The notes under the pieces: model-generated
Told to the model about the DNA's origin: nothing
Seen by the model: the letters and a program-made list of their open reading frames with translations, nothing else
Database searches by the model: none
Made by a program: the position numbers and the translations under genes
Origin: an uncultured Mucilaginibacter sp.
GTDB lineage: Bacteria; Bacteroidota; Bacteroidia; Sphingobacteriales; Sphingobacteriaceae
Direction of reading: 5' to 3'
NCBI RefSeq assembly: GCF_937859865.1
Contig: NZ_CALMAT010000003.1
Span: 14,477-74,532 of the forward strand
DNA length: 60,056 nucleotides
Part shown: one piece after another, positions 1-8,872 of the stretch
Numbering within the stretch: the stretch's first letter is position 1
Layout: every line of letters starts with the position of its first letter

Positions 1-628
1 GTGTAAGCAGATCGAACGTTTGGAAGTTTGCAAACAGGATCATGATGCCGATGAGCAAGCCAATATCACCAATCCGGTTCATGATAAAAGCTTTTTTATT
101 GGCCTGAACTGCTTTTTCTCGCGTAAACCAAAAACCGATGAGCAGATAGGAAGCAAAGCCGACCAATTCCCAGAAAGCGTACATCAACAACAAGTTATCA
201 ACCACCACCAAAGCCAGCATTGCGAAGCAAAAAAAGCTGAGGTAACGGAAATAGCGGCGGAACTTTTGGTCGCCTGCCATATAAGCCAAAGAATAAAAAT
301 GTACGGCCAGAGCGATTCCAGAGACTAAAACCAGCATCAACACCGAAAGGTTATTGAGCAGTAAACCGGCAAAGATTTTTACGGTGCCGATTTGAAACCA
401 TAAAACCTGTTGGTGCAAAGGTTCCTGGTTCCAAATTTTTGAAAAGAGAACAGCCGAGCTAATCAAACTCAGCAAAACACAAACGGTGGCCAGCCAGCCT
501 TCTGCTTTGCCCGATGCTGTTTTTAGCACTAAAAAATTGGTGGTAAAAGCAGCAAAAGGCAACAGCACGGCAATTAACGCAAGCTGGATTTCGAGCGTAT
601 GATTTTGTAAAGTGTTGATCTGTTCCAA
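1..628 (-). CDS. nuoL: NADH-quinone oxidoreductase subunit L, N-terminal part (cut by window edge)
   Basis: Membrane proton-pumping subunit of respiratory complex I. Reading the minus strand from a TTG at 626-628 gives an open frame to the window edge, beginning LEQINTLQNHTLEIQ and running through several hydrophobic helices to the typical NuoL segments YAFWELVGFASYLLIGFW and KAFIMNRIGDIGLL. The C-terminal two thirds lie outside the window. The TTG start is chosen because it falls 4 bases after the nuoK stop and no ATG lies near in frame; NuoL proteins often start close to this point. It is the last visible member of the nuoH-I-J-K-L run, whose order matches the standard complex I operon. Confidence 0.93.
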   Translation of the reverse strand, partial: MEQINTLQNHTLEIQLALIAVLLPFAAFTTNFLVLKTASGKAEGWLATVCVLLSLISSAVLFSKIWNQEPLHQQVLWFQIGTVKIFAGLLLNNLSVLMLVLVSGIALAVHFYSLAYMAGDQKFRRYFRYLSFFCFAMLALVVVDNLLLMYAFWELVGFASYLLIGFWFTREKAVQANKKAFIMNRIGDIGLLIGIMILFANFQTFDLLT

Positions 629-632
629 ATAT

Positions 633-938
633 CTAATCTTTTAATTCGTCAATTTTACCGGGATCAATGGTTTTGAACCGACGGTAAACGTTCAAAATAA
701 TGGCCAATGCAACCGCAGTTGCAGCAGCGGCGAGAACGATGGCAAACAAAGCAAAAATTTGTCCGCTGTTGTGGTAGCGGTCGTATTTCCCGAAAGCAAC
801 CAGGTTGATTACGCCTGCATTGATGATAAATTCAATCCCAATCAAAACCTGGATCGCGTTACTTTTGGTCAAAACCATGTACAAACCGGCGGCAAATAAA
901 CACGCGCCAATCAGCATAAAAGTTTGCAGGTTAATCAA
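633..938 (-). CDS. nuoK: NADH-quinone oxidoreductase subunit K
   Basis: Small membrane subunit of complex I with three predicted helices, part of the proton-translocating arm. The protein contains the family signature around GIEFIINAGVINLVAF with its conserved helix-2 glutamate. I choose a TTG start at 936-938, which gives 101 residues (E. coli NuoK has 100) and places AAGGAG a few bases upstream. A longer reading from 974 would overlap nuoJ by 44 bases without family support. With the chosen start it overlaps the end of nuoJ by 8 bases, so translational coupling is likely. Confidence 0.93.
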   Translation of the reverse strand: MINLQTFMLIGACLFAAGLYMVLTKSNAIQVLIGIEFIINAGVINLVAFGKYDRYHNSGQIFALFAIVLAAAATAVALAIILNVYRRFKTIDPGKIDELKD

Positions 939-1470
939 AAGAGCGCTCCTTTCTGGCCAAATGTGCGGCACCAATCAGCGCCATCATCAGCAAAATGGAA
1001 ATGGCTTCAAAAGGCAGCAAAAAAGTAGTCATTAAATTGGTGCCGATGTTGGTAACGGTGTTATCTTGGGGACGAAAAGTATTATTAGTTGCCTGCAAAA
1101 TCCATCCCAATTGATCGGGTTTGAGTTTGAAAATAGCATTCACCAATACAATCAAAAACGCTGCTGCCACCAGCAATGCCGGAAACTGTTTCAAAGTAAA
1201 AACCGGATGCCGACTCTCCTCCAACTTTTCCAGCGTTTCTTTGCTTGACAGCATAAACGTGAACAGCATCAGCACCAAAACGCCACCCACATAAATCACA
1301 ATTTGGGTTACGGCCACAAAATCCGCCAGGGCAAAAACGTACAGGCCGGCAACGGCAAAAAGCGTTACAAAAAACATAAAAACCGAGCGTACCAGGTTTT
1401 GGCTTGCTGCCACAAACCAGGCCGAAGCAACCGTTGTTAAACCCAAAAAAATAAATATGCCTTGCTCCAT
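931..1470 (-). CDS. nuoJ: NADH-quinone oxidoreductase subunit J
   Basis: Membrane subunit of complex I, about five hydrophobic helices, 179 residues. The conserved region VTQIVIYVGGVLVLMLF, which carries the pi-bulge helix of NuoJ/ND6, is visible at about residues 54-70. It lies between nuoI and nuoK in canonical order. The ATG at 1468-1470 is embedded in a copy of the dispersed 12-base word described in the findings: on the coding strand the start reads GGGGTAAAAGAAGCATG, so the repeat supplies both the purine-rich stretch upstream and the start codon. Confidence 0.95.
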   Translation of the reverse strand: MEQGIFIFLGLTTVASAWFVAASQNLVRSVFMFFVTLFAVAGLYVFALADFVAVTQIVIYVGGVLVLMLFTFMLSSKETLEKLEESRHPVFTLKQFPALLVAAAFLIVLVNAIFKLKPDQLGWILQATNNTFRPQDNTVTNIGTNLMTTFLLPFEAISILLMMALIGAAHLARKERSFD

Positions 1471-1480
1471 GCTTCTTTTA
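1469..1480 (+). repeat. Dispersed word ATGCTTCTTTTA, single copy over the nuoJ start
   Basis: Exact copy of the 12-base word. It fills most of the 13-base gap between nuoJ and nuoI and includes the nuoJ ATG on the opposite strand. Downstream flank is CC, short spacer, then a T tract, as in other copies. Confidence 0.85.
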
Positions 1481-1483
1481 CCC

Positions 1484-2059
1484 CTATTTTTTTTGTGCGG
1501 CCGCTTGTTTGGCGGCCAACTTTTCGGCCTGCTGCTTTTCTAAAGCCAAGCGTTTTTCTTCTGCTTCGGCTTCGCTCATCGGCGAAAAACGGTAAGTCAG
1601 CAAATCCAAATCCTGCACGCTTTTATCGTATTGATTGGTCATCGTGATACATTCCGTTGGGCAAACTGTGGTGCACAAACCGCAGTACAGGCATTTGGCC
1701 ATGTTGATGTCGAACTTAGCGGCGTACAAACGTTTGGTTGTGCCGTCGGAAGTTTGGCCGATGGCTTCCGTTGATTTGATGGATTCGATTTCGATACAAT
1801 TAACCGGACAAATTTTGGCGCACAAATCGCAGACAATACAATCGTCCATTTCCACAAAAAGCTGGTAACGGCCAACTTCCGGAATGGGCAATTTTTGGTG
1901 CGGATATTGGATGGTAACATTCCCCTCCTGCTGTTTAAAATAATTATCTGATTGAATGCCAACCACTTCCCTGCTGTTTTTAGCAGCCAAAAAATGTTTC
2001 AGGGTAAGGTTGAAACCTTTTCCTGCTGATTTAATTCCGTTGATGATATTGTTGAACAT
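1484..2059 (-). CDS. nuoI: NADH-quinone oxidoreductase subunit I (two 4Fe-4S ferredoxin)
   Basis: Peripheral-arm subunit of complex I that relays electrons through two 4Fe-4S clusters. Both CxxCxxCxxxCP motifs are present: CIVCDLCAKICPVNC and CLYCGLCTTVCPTEC. Length is 191 residues, with an alanine/lysine/glutamine-rich C-terminal tail after about residue 160 that is not part of the ferredoxin fold. It lies between nuoH and nuoJ. A palindromic repeat occupies the gap to nuoH. Confidence 0.96.
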   Translation of the reverse strand: MFNNIINGIKSAGKGFNLTLKHFLAAKNSREVVGIQSDNYFKQQEGNVTIQYPHQKLPIPEVGRYQLFVEMDDCIVCDLCAKICPVNCIEIESIKSTEAIGQTSDGTTKRLYAAKFDINMAKCLYCGLCTTVCPTECITMTNQYDKSVQDLDLLTYRFSPMSEAEAEEKRLALEKQQAEKLAAKQAAAQKK

Positions 2060-2084
2060 TTTGATTTTTTAATTTTTGATTTGC

Positions 2085-2145
2085 GTAGAGACGTTGCATG
2101 CAACGTCTCTACGCCTGCAACGTCTCTACACCTACAACGTCCCTA
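2085..2145. repeat. 28-bp perfect palindrome with two decayed half-copies
   Basis: Positions 2085-2112 form a perfect 28-base palindrome with half-site GTAGAGACGTTGCA. It is followed by two half-site relatives ending CAACGTCTCTAC and CAACGTCCCTAC, up to about 2145. The array lies between nuoI and nuoH and runs into the last codons of nuoH, supplying its TAG stop at 2143-2145. It resembles a REP-type intergenic palindrome. I recall near-identical words from other bacterial genomes but could not check this. Confidence 0.8.
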
Positions 2146-3213
2146 CATTAACCACAACCGCCAAATTCCTGAAATCAACATACACAAAAATGCAAGCGGC
2201 GTTAAAACTTTCCAGCATAAATCCATCAACTGGTCAACCCGGAAACGCGGCAACGTCCAACGAACCCACATTTGCAAACCAATTAAAAGTAATGATTTCA
2301 GAAAAATCCAGCCAATTCCCCAGATATTTCCGGTTGTCCAATCGGCCAGTTTTACGGCTCCAATGTTTGGCAAAGGCGTATTCCAGGCACCGAGAAACAG
2401 GATGACGCCAACCATTGATACCAAAAACATCATTGAATATTCGGCCAGAAAAACCAGTGCAAAACGTATTCCGGTGTATTCGGTATGAAAACCGGCAACC
2501 AATTCCGATTCTGCTTCCGGGATATCAAACGGCGCACGGTTGCTTTCGGCCAAGGAAGCGATAAAGTAAATCACAAAAGCAACGATCAAATGCGGTGCGC
2601 GAAAAATGTTCCAAGCCAAAATTCCGCCTACTTCTTTTACCGGTATAAATCCTAAAAACTTTACGTTTTCTGCGGAAAGGATGCCTTGCTGTTTGGAAAT
2701 CTCCTGTAAATCCAAACTTTGCGAAATCATGATGACAGAAATAATGGCAAAACCAGCCGGGATTTCATAAGAAACAATTTGTGCCACTGAACGCATGGCC
2801 CCAAGCAAAGCATATTTGTTGTTCGATCCCCATCCAGCCATTAAAATACCAACGGTTTCGATGGAAAGTACGGCCAGAATATAAAAAATCCCAACATTGA
2901 TACTGGCCGGAATTAAACCCGGTGCCCAAGGCAAAGCGGCAAAACCTAAATAAACGGCAACAAAAATGATGATCGGAGCTAAAGCAAAAAGGATTTTATC
3001 AGCAGCCAACGGCGTGATCAGTTCTTTTTGCAGCATCTTTAGCATATCCGCAAAAACCTGTAACGAACCATATTTTCCGGTTTCCATCGGCCCCAACCGG
3101 TCTTGTATAAACGCGGAAACTTTGCGCTCAGCATAAACGCCAAACGTGGTAAACAGCGCCACAAAAGTAAACAGCGCCAGGGCAACCAAAATGTTGAGGA
3201 GGTAATGGTTCAA
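2143..3213 (-). CDS. nuoH: NADH-quinone oxidoreductase subunit H
   Basis: Membrane subunit of complex I that forms part of the quinone site and joins the peripheral to the membrane arm. About eight hydrophobic helices in 356 residues. The strongly conserved loop ESNRAPFDIPEAESELVAG is present at about residues 222-240, as is the early segment AERKVSAFIQDRLGP. It is the first gene of the visible nuo run on the minus strand; nuoA-G are not upstream (murI follows), so the peripheral-arm genes must lie elsewhere. The last codons overlap the palindromic repeat at 2085-2145. Confidence 0.96.
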   Translation of the reverse strand: MNHYLLNILVALALFTFVALFTTFGVYAERKVSAFIQDRLGPMETGKYGSLQVFADMLKMLQKELITPLAADKILFALAPIIIFVAVYLGFAALPWAPGLIPASINVGIFYILAVLSIETVGILMAGWGSNNKYALLGAMRSVAQIVSYEIPAGFAIISVIMISQSLDLQEISKQQGILSAENVKFLGFIPVKEVGGILAWNIFRAPHLIVAFVIYFIASLAESNRAPFDIPEAESELVAGFHTEYTGIRFALVFLAEYSMMFLVSMVGVILFLGAWNTPLPNIGAVKLADWTTGNIWGIGWIFLKSLLLIGLQMWVRWTLPRFRVDQLMDLCWKVLTPLAFLCMLISGIWRLWLM

Positions 3214-3289
3214 AACAAATAATTTACTAAGCCTACAAACTTACTTATTTAGAACGATTGCGGGAAGCAAAGGATTTGAGCGTGTAATC

Positions 3290-4096
3290 TTAATCCCAAA
3301 TTTGACGAAGGTTTAACCCGATTTGCTGACCGAAAAACAACTGCGTGCTTTTTTCAAAAGAATCGGTATAATCAGAAACGTAAAAACGGTGCGGTGCTGG
3401 TTCTTCGTCGTTTAACAAATCCATTTGCTGCAGTTCTTGCCGGAGATGACGGGCAACAATTTCAGTATTATCAACGATGGTTATTTTGGGATGATAATAA
3501 GCTGCAATCTCGTTTCGGATTAATGGATAATGCGTGCAACCTAAAATCAAACTGTCAATTCCCTGCAAAACAGGGTCGGAAAGATAAGTGTGGATGAGCG
3601 TGTTGCTGATCTGATCGTTAAAAAAACCTTCTTCAATCATCGGCACCAGCAAAGGTGTGGCGAGGGAATGCACGTTTAATTCCGGCTTTTTCTGTTGAAG
3701 TTTTTGCGCGTAGATATTGGATTTGATGGTTGCACGCGTAGCAATCACACCGATATTTTGAAAATGATTAGCGGCGGTCATAAAATCCACCACCGGATCA
3801 ATTACGCTGTAAATTGGGATTTGGTTCCCCAAAAACAGTTTCAAATCCTGGTAAGCCAAAGAAGATGCGGTGTTGCAGGCAATCACAATAGCTTTGCAAC
3901 CTTCGTCCATTAAAAACTTGGCGATTTTTAGAGAGTAATATTTGATGGCTTCCGGCGATTTATCGCCGTAAGGCAAGTGCGCGGTATCGCCAAAATAAAC
4001 CAATGCTTCTTTTGGCATCAATTTATTGATGGCGTTGGCAACGGTCAATCCGCCAATTCCCGAATCAAAAACACCGATGGGCTGATTTGCTGGCAT
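3290..4096 (-). CDS. murI: Glutamate racemase
   Basis: Makes D-glutamate from L-glutamate for peptidoglycan. The N-terminal signature GVFDSGIGGLTVANAI and both catalytic cysteines, in ACNTASS and LGCTHYPL, are visible; length is 268 residues, normal for the family. It follows bamA and two ompH genes on the minus strand, a common Bacteroidota order, but a strong hairpin at 4110-4148 separates it from ompH. A one-mismatch relative of the dispersed word (ATGCTTCTTTTG) lies inside it at 4003-4014. Confidence 0.95.
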   Translation of the reverse strand: MPANQPIGVFDSGIGGLTVANAINKLMPKEALVYFGDTAHLPYGDKSPEAIKYYSLKIAKFLMDEGCKAIVIACNTASSLAYQDLKLFLGNQIPIYSVIDPVVDFMTAANHFQNIGVIATRATIKSNIYAQKLQQKKPELNVHSLATPLLVPMIEEGFFNDQISNTLIHTYLSDPVLQGIDSLILGCTHYPLIRNEIAAYYHPKITIVDNTEIVARHLRQELQQMDLLNDEEPAPHRFYVSDYTDSFEKSTQLFFGQQIGLNLRQIWD

Positions 4097-4109
4097 CCGG
4101 CTAAAATAA

Positions 4110-4148
4110 AAAAAGCGGTGTCTTATTTAGCTAAAGACACCGCTTTTT
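4110..4148. terminator. Intrinsic terminator hairpin between ompH and murI
   Basis: Perfect 15-base arms AAAAAGCGGTGTCTT (4110-4124) and AAGACACCGCTTTTT (4134-4148) around a 9-base loop, with A and T tracts at the outer ends. It should end transcription after the minus-strand ompH gene. Confidence 0.85.
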
Positions 4149-4154
4149 AGTGGA

Positions 4155-4166
4155 TAAAAGAAGTAT
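4155..4166 (-). repeat. Dispersed word, GTA variant, after ompH
   Basis: TAAAAGAAGTAT on the plus strand, between the terminator hairpin and the stop codon of the ompH gene at 4168. It is followed on its own strand by a short spacer and AAAAA. Confidence 0.75.
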
Positions 4167-4167
4167 G

Positions 4168-4680
4168 TTACTTTAAACCTAATCTTGCTTTCACGGCAGC
4201 CATCATATTGTCAGCTTCCGGGGAAACGATCAAGTCTTGATTAGTTGTATCAAGAACATAAGCATAACCTTTTTCTTTGGCTACAGCTTGTACAGCAGCA
4301 CGAGCTTTATCCAATAATGGTTTTGATAATTGCTGCGTTTTGTCGCTAACTTGTTGTTGTGCTTTTGCCTGAAAATCCTGCAAACGTTTGTTCTGATCTT
4401 GCAGTTCGGCTTCTTTAGCGGTACGTGCAGCATCCGTCATGGTTGCTTTTTTAGCATCATAACCTTGCGCATTCGCCTGTAACTCATTGTTCAAAGCTGT
4501 TAATTGATCAACAAAAGTTTTTTGGTAGTCTTGAATTTGTTTTTGCACATTTTTAGTGTCAGGCATTTGATCAATTAATTGATTGAATGCAATGTGGCCA
4601 ATTTTAGATTGTGCCTGGGCAACATTTCCTGCAAAAAATAAACAGCCGGCAACTAAAGCAACTTTAAATAGTTTTTTCAT
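4168..4680 (-). CDS. OmpH/Skp-family periplasmic chaperone (first copy)
   Basis: 170 residues: signal peptide ending near AQAQ (about residue 24), then a long glutamine- and lysine-rich helical region (about 30-135) typical of the Skp trimer tentacles. The family role is to hold unfolded outer-membrane proteins in the periplasm before BamA inserts them. It lies directly downstream of a second ompH-like gene and of bamA, which supports that role. The pair differs in sequence, so this is an old duplication. Confidence 0.9.
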   Translation of the reverse strand: MKKLFKVALVAGCLFFAGNVAQAQSKIGHIAFNQLIDQMPDTKNVQKQIQDYQKTFVDQLTALNNELQANAQGYDAKKATMTDAARTAKEAELQDQNKRLQDFQAKAQQQVSDKTQQLSKPLLDKARAAVQAVAKEKGYAYVLDTTNQDLIVSPEADNMMAAVKARLGLK

Positions 4681-4705
4681 TTTTGTTATTGAGGGTGATT
4701 TTTAT

Positions 4706-4717
4706 ATACTGTTTTTA
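4706..4717 (+). repeat. Dispersed word, second form ATACTGTTTTTA
   Basis: Exact copy of the second form of the word, in the 51-base gap between the two ompH genes, followed by a TTTTTT tract 7 bases on. Confidence 0.7.
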
Positions 4718-4731
4718 TAAGGTGTTTTTTG

Positions 4732-5262
4732 TTATTGGGCAAATACGCCTGGTTTTAAACCCAAACGGGTAATTACGGCAGCACTTTTATCATAACGCGG
4801 ATTTGCGTAAAGCATTATCACTTCGCTGTTTTTATCAAAAATCATATCCAAGTTTTCACTTTCGGCAATAGCTTGAACGGCTTTTGCAATTCGGTCTTGG
4901 ATTGGTTTGACCAATGCTGTACTGCGTTGCGCCAGTTCGCCGTCTGGCCCGAATTTTTGGCGTTGAAAATCTTTTGCTGCTTTTTCTTTGTCAATAATTT
5001 CGTTCTCGCGGCGTTTCTTCATATCTGCCGTCATCAGCACCTGGTCGGCCTGGTAAGCTTTGTACATCCGGTCAATTTCCTGAAAACGGGCATCGGTTTC
5101 TTTTTGCCACTGATCTGAAATTGCAGCCAACTGCTTTTGCGAAGACGCGTATTCGGGCACGTGCTTCAAAATATATTCAGAATCAACATAAGCAAAACGC
5201 TGTGCAAACGCGGCTGTTACGGCAAGCACAGGGATCAATAATGTTAAAAATAATTTCTTCAT
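4732..5262 (-). CDS. OmpH/Skp-family periplasmic chaperone (second copy)
   Basis: 176 residues with signal peptide MKKLFLTLLIPVLAVTAAFA and a mostly helical body of OmpH type; the conserved opening RFAYVDSEYILKHVPEY follows the cleavage site. It ends LGLKPGVFAQ. It lies 51 bases upstream of the other ompH gene and about 96 bases downstream of bamA on the minus strand. Function as periplasmic chaperone for outer-membrane proteins is by family. Confidence 0.9.
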   Translation of the reverse strand: MKKLFLTLLIPVLAVTAAFAQRFAYVDSEYILKHVPEYASSQKQLAAISDQWQKETDARFQEIDRMYKAYQADQVLMTADMKKRRENEIIDKEKAAKDFQRQKFGPDGELAQRSTALVKPIQDRIAKAVQAIAESENLDMIFDKNSEVIMLYANPRYDKSAAVITRLGLKPGVFAQ

Positions 5263-5358
5263 ACTGCAAAACTACGTAAAATTATGATTTTGAAATCTTA
5301 CGGAAACCAATTTGATTTAGTGTTCAGGGTTGAATTAAAAACAATTAGCTGACAATGC

Positions 5359-7914
5359 TTAGTTAAAACTTCCACTTAAACTTTGTGCAATGGAAAAGTG
5401 GAAATGGCCTTTGTTGGCCGATGGCAAACCAGGGATTGCATCGAAACCATAACCATAATCCAAACCCAGCAAACCAAATATCGGCAGGAATATCCGTGCG
5501 CCAACGCCGGCCGAACGCCTCACGTTAAAAGGTGCAAAGTCATTAAACGAGTTCCAGGTATTTCCGCCTTCGGTAAATGCTAACAAAAATATAGTTGCCG
5601 ACTGGCTTGCAATAACCGGATGACGCAATTCTAACTGAAATTTATCAAAAATCGGGCTTCCGGAATTACTGGCAATATTAACATTAGAACCTAATGGCAC
5701 AATATCAAAGTTTTCATATCCCCGCAAACCGATAATTTCAGACCCTTGCAAAAACTGGAAGCTTTGCATACCATCGCCACCCAGTTTAAAACGCTCGAAA
5801 GGCGATTGCCCGACTACTTTATTGTAAGAGCTTAAAAAACCAAATTGTGTCTGGGCTTTCAAAACCAGCTTGCCATAAACCTTCTGGAACCACTGCGCCT
5901 CGAACTTGGCTTTGTAATACTCTACAAAATGATAACGTTCTTCGGGTGTTGCAATGGCATAATTAACATTGTTAAACAAAGAATATGGTGGTGTAAATTG
6001 AGCGGTTAACCTGATGTTAGAACCAGAGGTCGGATATATCGGTGCATCTAACGAATAACGGCTGAATGTTTCGGTCAATTTAATGTTGATAGATTTTCCG
6101 TTAGAAAACAGATAACCCGGATATTCGGTTAAGTTATAATGGTCAAAGCTCAGCGTATGGCTTAAGTTAAAATAATCATCGGGCCATTTTAACTGCTTGC
6201 CAATTGTTGCCGAAATACCATTGATGGTAATGCCATAATAACCTACATCACCTTTTTTACGTTGAAAACCAATCACATTAGAACCGTTTGATTGCAACTG
6301 TGTGTAAGCTGTTATACCAAAGTTAACCGGCTTTTTACCGCCAAACCAAGGCTCAGAATAAGTAAAAGAAAAATTCTGGTAGTTTTTGCCGTTTGCCTGG
6401 CCACGCAAACTTAACTTCTCGCCATCGCCTTTTGGCAATGGTTTGTAAGCTTTTAAGTTAAAAATATTGCGCAACGAAAAGTTGTTGAATGTTAAACCCA
6501 ACGTTCCGACAATACTGCCACCGCCAAAACCACCGGAAAGCTCGATCTGATCAGAAGGTTTTTCTACCACATTGTACAAAATATCCACTGTCCCATCGTT
6601 CGGGTTGATGTTGGTTGGCCTTGGGTCAATCTTTTGCTCATCGAAATTACCTAACTGCGTAATGGCTTGTGTACTTCTTATAATGGCTTCTTTTGAGAAT
6701 TTTTGGCCAGGTTTGGTGCGGATTTCCCTGCGGATTACCTTATCGTTGGTTACTTCGTTCCCTTTGATTACCACATTGTTGATCGTATATTGCGGGCCTT
6801 CGTAAACACGCAAGTCCACATCAACGGTATCGTTGTGGATACGTTTTTGAACGGGGTCAGTTTGATAAGTCAGATAACCGTCGTTCAAATAAAGCGAAGA
6901 AATATCATCACCGTTTGGCGAACCGCTTAAGCGCTTGTTCAGTTCCTCTTCGCTAAAAACATCACCTTTTTTAATCCTTAAAAGTGTGTTTAAAATCTTG
7001 CTTGGATACTTGGCATTTCCTGACCATACGATATCACCAAAATAATACTTCGGGCCTTCGTAAACTTTGATTTTGATGTTTACCGTTTTGTCGTCGTGTT
7101 TCCAAACCGAATCGCTTAAAACCTCGGCATCGCGATAGCCGTTGGCCTGCATTTTGGCAACCAGGGTTTGCTTGTCTTCTTCGTATTTGTCCCGCAAAAA
7201 CTTTTTGGAACCAAAAACATTATACCCTTTTTTCTCTCTGGTTTTTTTGAGGTACTTTTTTAGCTTGGCATCTTTAAAAGCACTGTTTCCTGTAAAAACA
7301 ATACTGTTTACCTTAACTTTAGTCTTTTTATCTACAAAAGCATCCAGGATGAGGCTGTTTGCTTCGCCATTGTCCTTGCGTTGTTTAATGTCAACTGTTG
7401 CGTTGAGGTAGCCTTTTTCGGCAAAATGCTTTTTGATGATCGCCGTAGTTGTATTAATCAGGTTTTCGTTTACAATTTTACCCGTTTTGTCTTTCAGTTT
7501 TTTCTGTATGTCTTCCACCTCGCCTTTGCGCAAACCTTTTATATTCAGTTTAGACAGCCGCGGACGTTCTTTTACATTGATCTCAAAATTGATGGTATCG
7601 TTGCGCAACGTATATAATAATTTCACATCGTCAAACAATCCTTGCAACCACAGGTTTTTAATCACATTAGAGGTTGCATCACCCGGAACGGTTATTTTAT
7701 CGCCTTTGTTAAGTTGGGAGATTTTGATCAACACATCTTTGTCCAGGTACTGCGATCCGGTAACGGTAACTGTACCAACGGTCAATTCTTTCGGGTTAAG
7801 ATAACTCAGGCTATCAGCAGGCAAAATTGGTGTAGCCGTTTGCTGTCGGCCTGCCTGTGCCAAAGCAACAGAGGATATTGCACAAAAAATTATAGCTAAA
7901 AAGTACCTGTTCAT
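5359..7914 (-). CDS. bamA: Outer membrane protein assembly factor BamA
   Basis: Central component of the BAM complex, inserting beta-barrel proteins in the outer membrane. 851 residues: signal peptide (to about residue 20), a run of POTRA domains (about 45-470; repeated NVKERPRL / VYEGPKYYFG / VYEGPQYTIN strands), then a C-terminal beta barrel. The conserved loop-6 motif appears as GLRGYENF. The barrel ends with an aromatic-rich strand HFHFSIAQSLSGSFN. Position between uppS and ompH is the classic arrangement of this phylum. Confidence 0.96.
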   Translation of the reverse strand: MNRYFLAIIFCAISSVALAQAGRQQTATPILPADSLSYLNPKELTVGTVTVTGSQYLDKDVLIKISQLNKGDKITVPGDATSNVIKNLWLQGLFDDVKLLYTLRNDTINFEINVKERPRLSKLNIKGLRKGEVEDIQKKLKDKTGKIVNENLINTTTAIIKKHFAEKGYLNATVDIKQRKDNGEANSLILDAFVDKKTKVKVNSIVFTGNSAFKDAKLKKYLKKTREKKGYNVFGSKKFLRDKYEEDKQTLVAKMQANGYRDAEVLSDSVWKHDDKTVNIKIKVYEGPKYYFGDIVWSGNAKYPSKILNTLLRIKKGDVFSEEELNKRLSGSPNGDDISSLYLNDGYLTYQTDPVQKRIHNDTVDVDLRVYEGPQYTINNVVIKGNEVTNDKVIRREIRTKPGQKFSKEAIIRSTQAITQLGNFDEQKIDPRPTNINPNDGTVDILYNVVEKPSDQIELSGGFGGGSIVGTLGLTFNNFSLRNIFNLKAYKPLPKGDGEKLSLRGQANGKNYQNFSFTYSEPWFGGKKPVNFGITAYTQLQSNGSNVIGFQRKKGDVGYYGITINGISATIGKQLKWPDDYFNLSHTLSFDHYNLTEYPGYLFSNGKSINIKLTETFSRYSLDAPIYPTSGSNIRLTAQFTPPYSLFNNVNYAIATPEERYHFVEYYKAKFEAQWFQKVYGKLVLKAQTQFGFLSSYNKVVGQSPFERFKLGGDGMQSFQFLQGSEIIGLRGYENFDIVPLGSNVNIASNSGSPIFDKFQLELRHPVIASQSATIFLLAFTEGGNTWNSFNDFAPFNVRRSAGVGARIFLPIFGLLGLDYGYGFDAIPGLPSANKGHFHFSIAQSLSGSFN

Positions 7915-7975
7915 TCGTAGGATTTGGAGGCTAAAGTAATTTAAACAGTTGTTAAAAAGTGTTAAACATTAAAAT

Positions 7976-8716
7976 TTAGTTCACTTGCTCGCTTGTCTTG
8001 CCAAAACGACGTTCGCGGGTTTGGTAATCTAAAACGGCTTCAAACAAATCTTCTTTGCGGTAGTCGGGCCATAACTTGGCTGTGAAATAAAGTTCGGCAT
8101 AAGCAATTTGCCATAACAAATAGTTGCTGATCCGGTATTCGCCGCTCGTCCTGATCAGCAGTTCCGGGTCAGGCATTTCCGATGTATGGAGTTCTTTTGC
8201 AAACAGTTCTTCACTGATGTCTGCTGCTTTCAGTTCGCCTTTTTCCACCTTTTCGGCCAGTTTGCGGGCAGCGCCCACAATTTCCCTTCTCGAACTATAA
8301 CTTAGGGCCAATGTTAAAACCAAACCAGTATTGGCAGAAGTTTTATCAATTGCATTTTGCAGTTCCTGGTGGCACTTTCCGGGCAGCATGTCCAGATCGC
8401 CGATGGCATTTAAACGCACATTGTTTTCCATCAGTTTCTTGATTTCTTTGTTGATGGTGGAGATTAGCAGTTCCATAATGGCGGTAACCTCGTATTTCGG
8501 CCGGTTCCAGTTTTCCGAAGAAAAAGTATATAAAGTTAAATAAGCAATGCCCAGTTCGCCCGCGCCTTCTACCACATCGCGCACCGCCAAAACACCGTTG
8601 TGGTGGCCAAATACGCGCAATTTGCCTTTGCCTTTTGCCCATCGCCCGTTGCCGTCCATAATAATGGCCACGTGTTTGGGCAATTTTGCTTTATCTATTT
8701 GTGCTCTGAAATCCAT
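7976..8716 (-). CDS. uppS: Isoprenyl transferase (undecaprenyl diphosphate synthase)
   Basis: Condenses isopentenyl diphosphate units in cis to make undecaprenyl diphosphate, the lipid carrier for peptidoglycan and surface polysaccharide. The signature IIMDGNGRWAKGKG puts the catalytic aspartate at residue 21. The C-terminal motifs DPELLIRTSGEYRISNYLLWQ and the SNYLLWQIAYAEL region bind the substrate. 246 residues, usual length. It is upstream of bamA by about 60 bases and probably cotranscribed. Confidence 0.96.
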   Translation of the reverse strand: MDFRAQIDKAKLPKHVAIIMDGNGRWAKGKGKLRVFGHHNGVLAVRDVVEGAGELGIAYLTLYTFSSENWNRPKYEVTAIMELLISTINKEIKKLMENNVRLNAIGDLDMLPGKCHQELQNAIDKTSANTGLVLTLALSYSSRREIVGAARKLAEKVEKGELKAADISEELFAKELHTSEMPDPELLIRTSGEYRISNYLLWQIAYAELYFTAKLWPDYRKEDLFEAVLDYQTRERRFGKTSEQVN

Positions 8717-8872
8717 TGATCAGTTTCGTGCATTTAATATTGCAGGCCAATTTTTTATGTTCAGGTTGAAGTTTGCCAAACTGTTTTTTTTGATAAAAAA
8801 TTCAGGCTGCAAAGGTAAAATTAATCTTTAAATTATGGTGTCCGGGACGATTATCATTTTGAAACCGAAATT
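8717..8872. other. Non-coding stretch upstream of uppS
   Basis: About 155 bases with no reading frame I would call a gene. It should contain the promoter of the uppS-bamA run on the minus strand; I could not pick a convincing -7 element. With the repeat array that follows, the gene-free gap reaches about 350 bases. Confidence 0.5.

Noticed and set aside
4003-4014. ATGCTTCTTTTG in murI as a further copy of the word
   Set aside because: One mismatch at the last position; not counted to keep the tally strict. The same applies to ATACTGCTTTTA at 10832 and the mutated arm at 46430.
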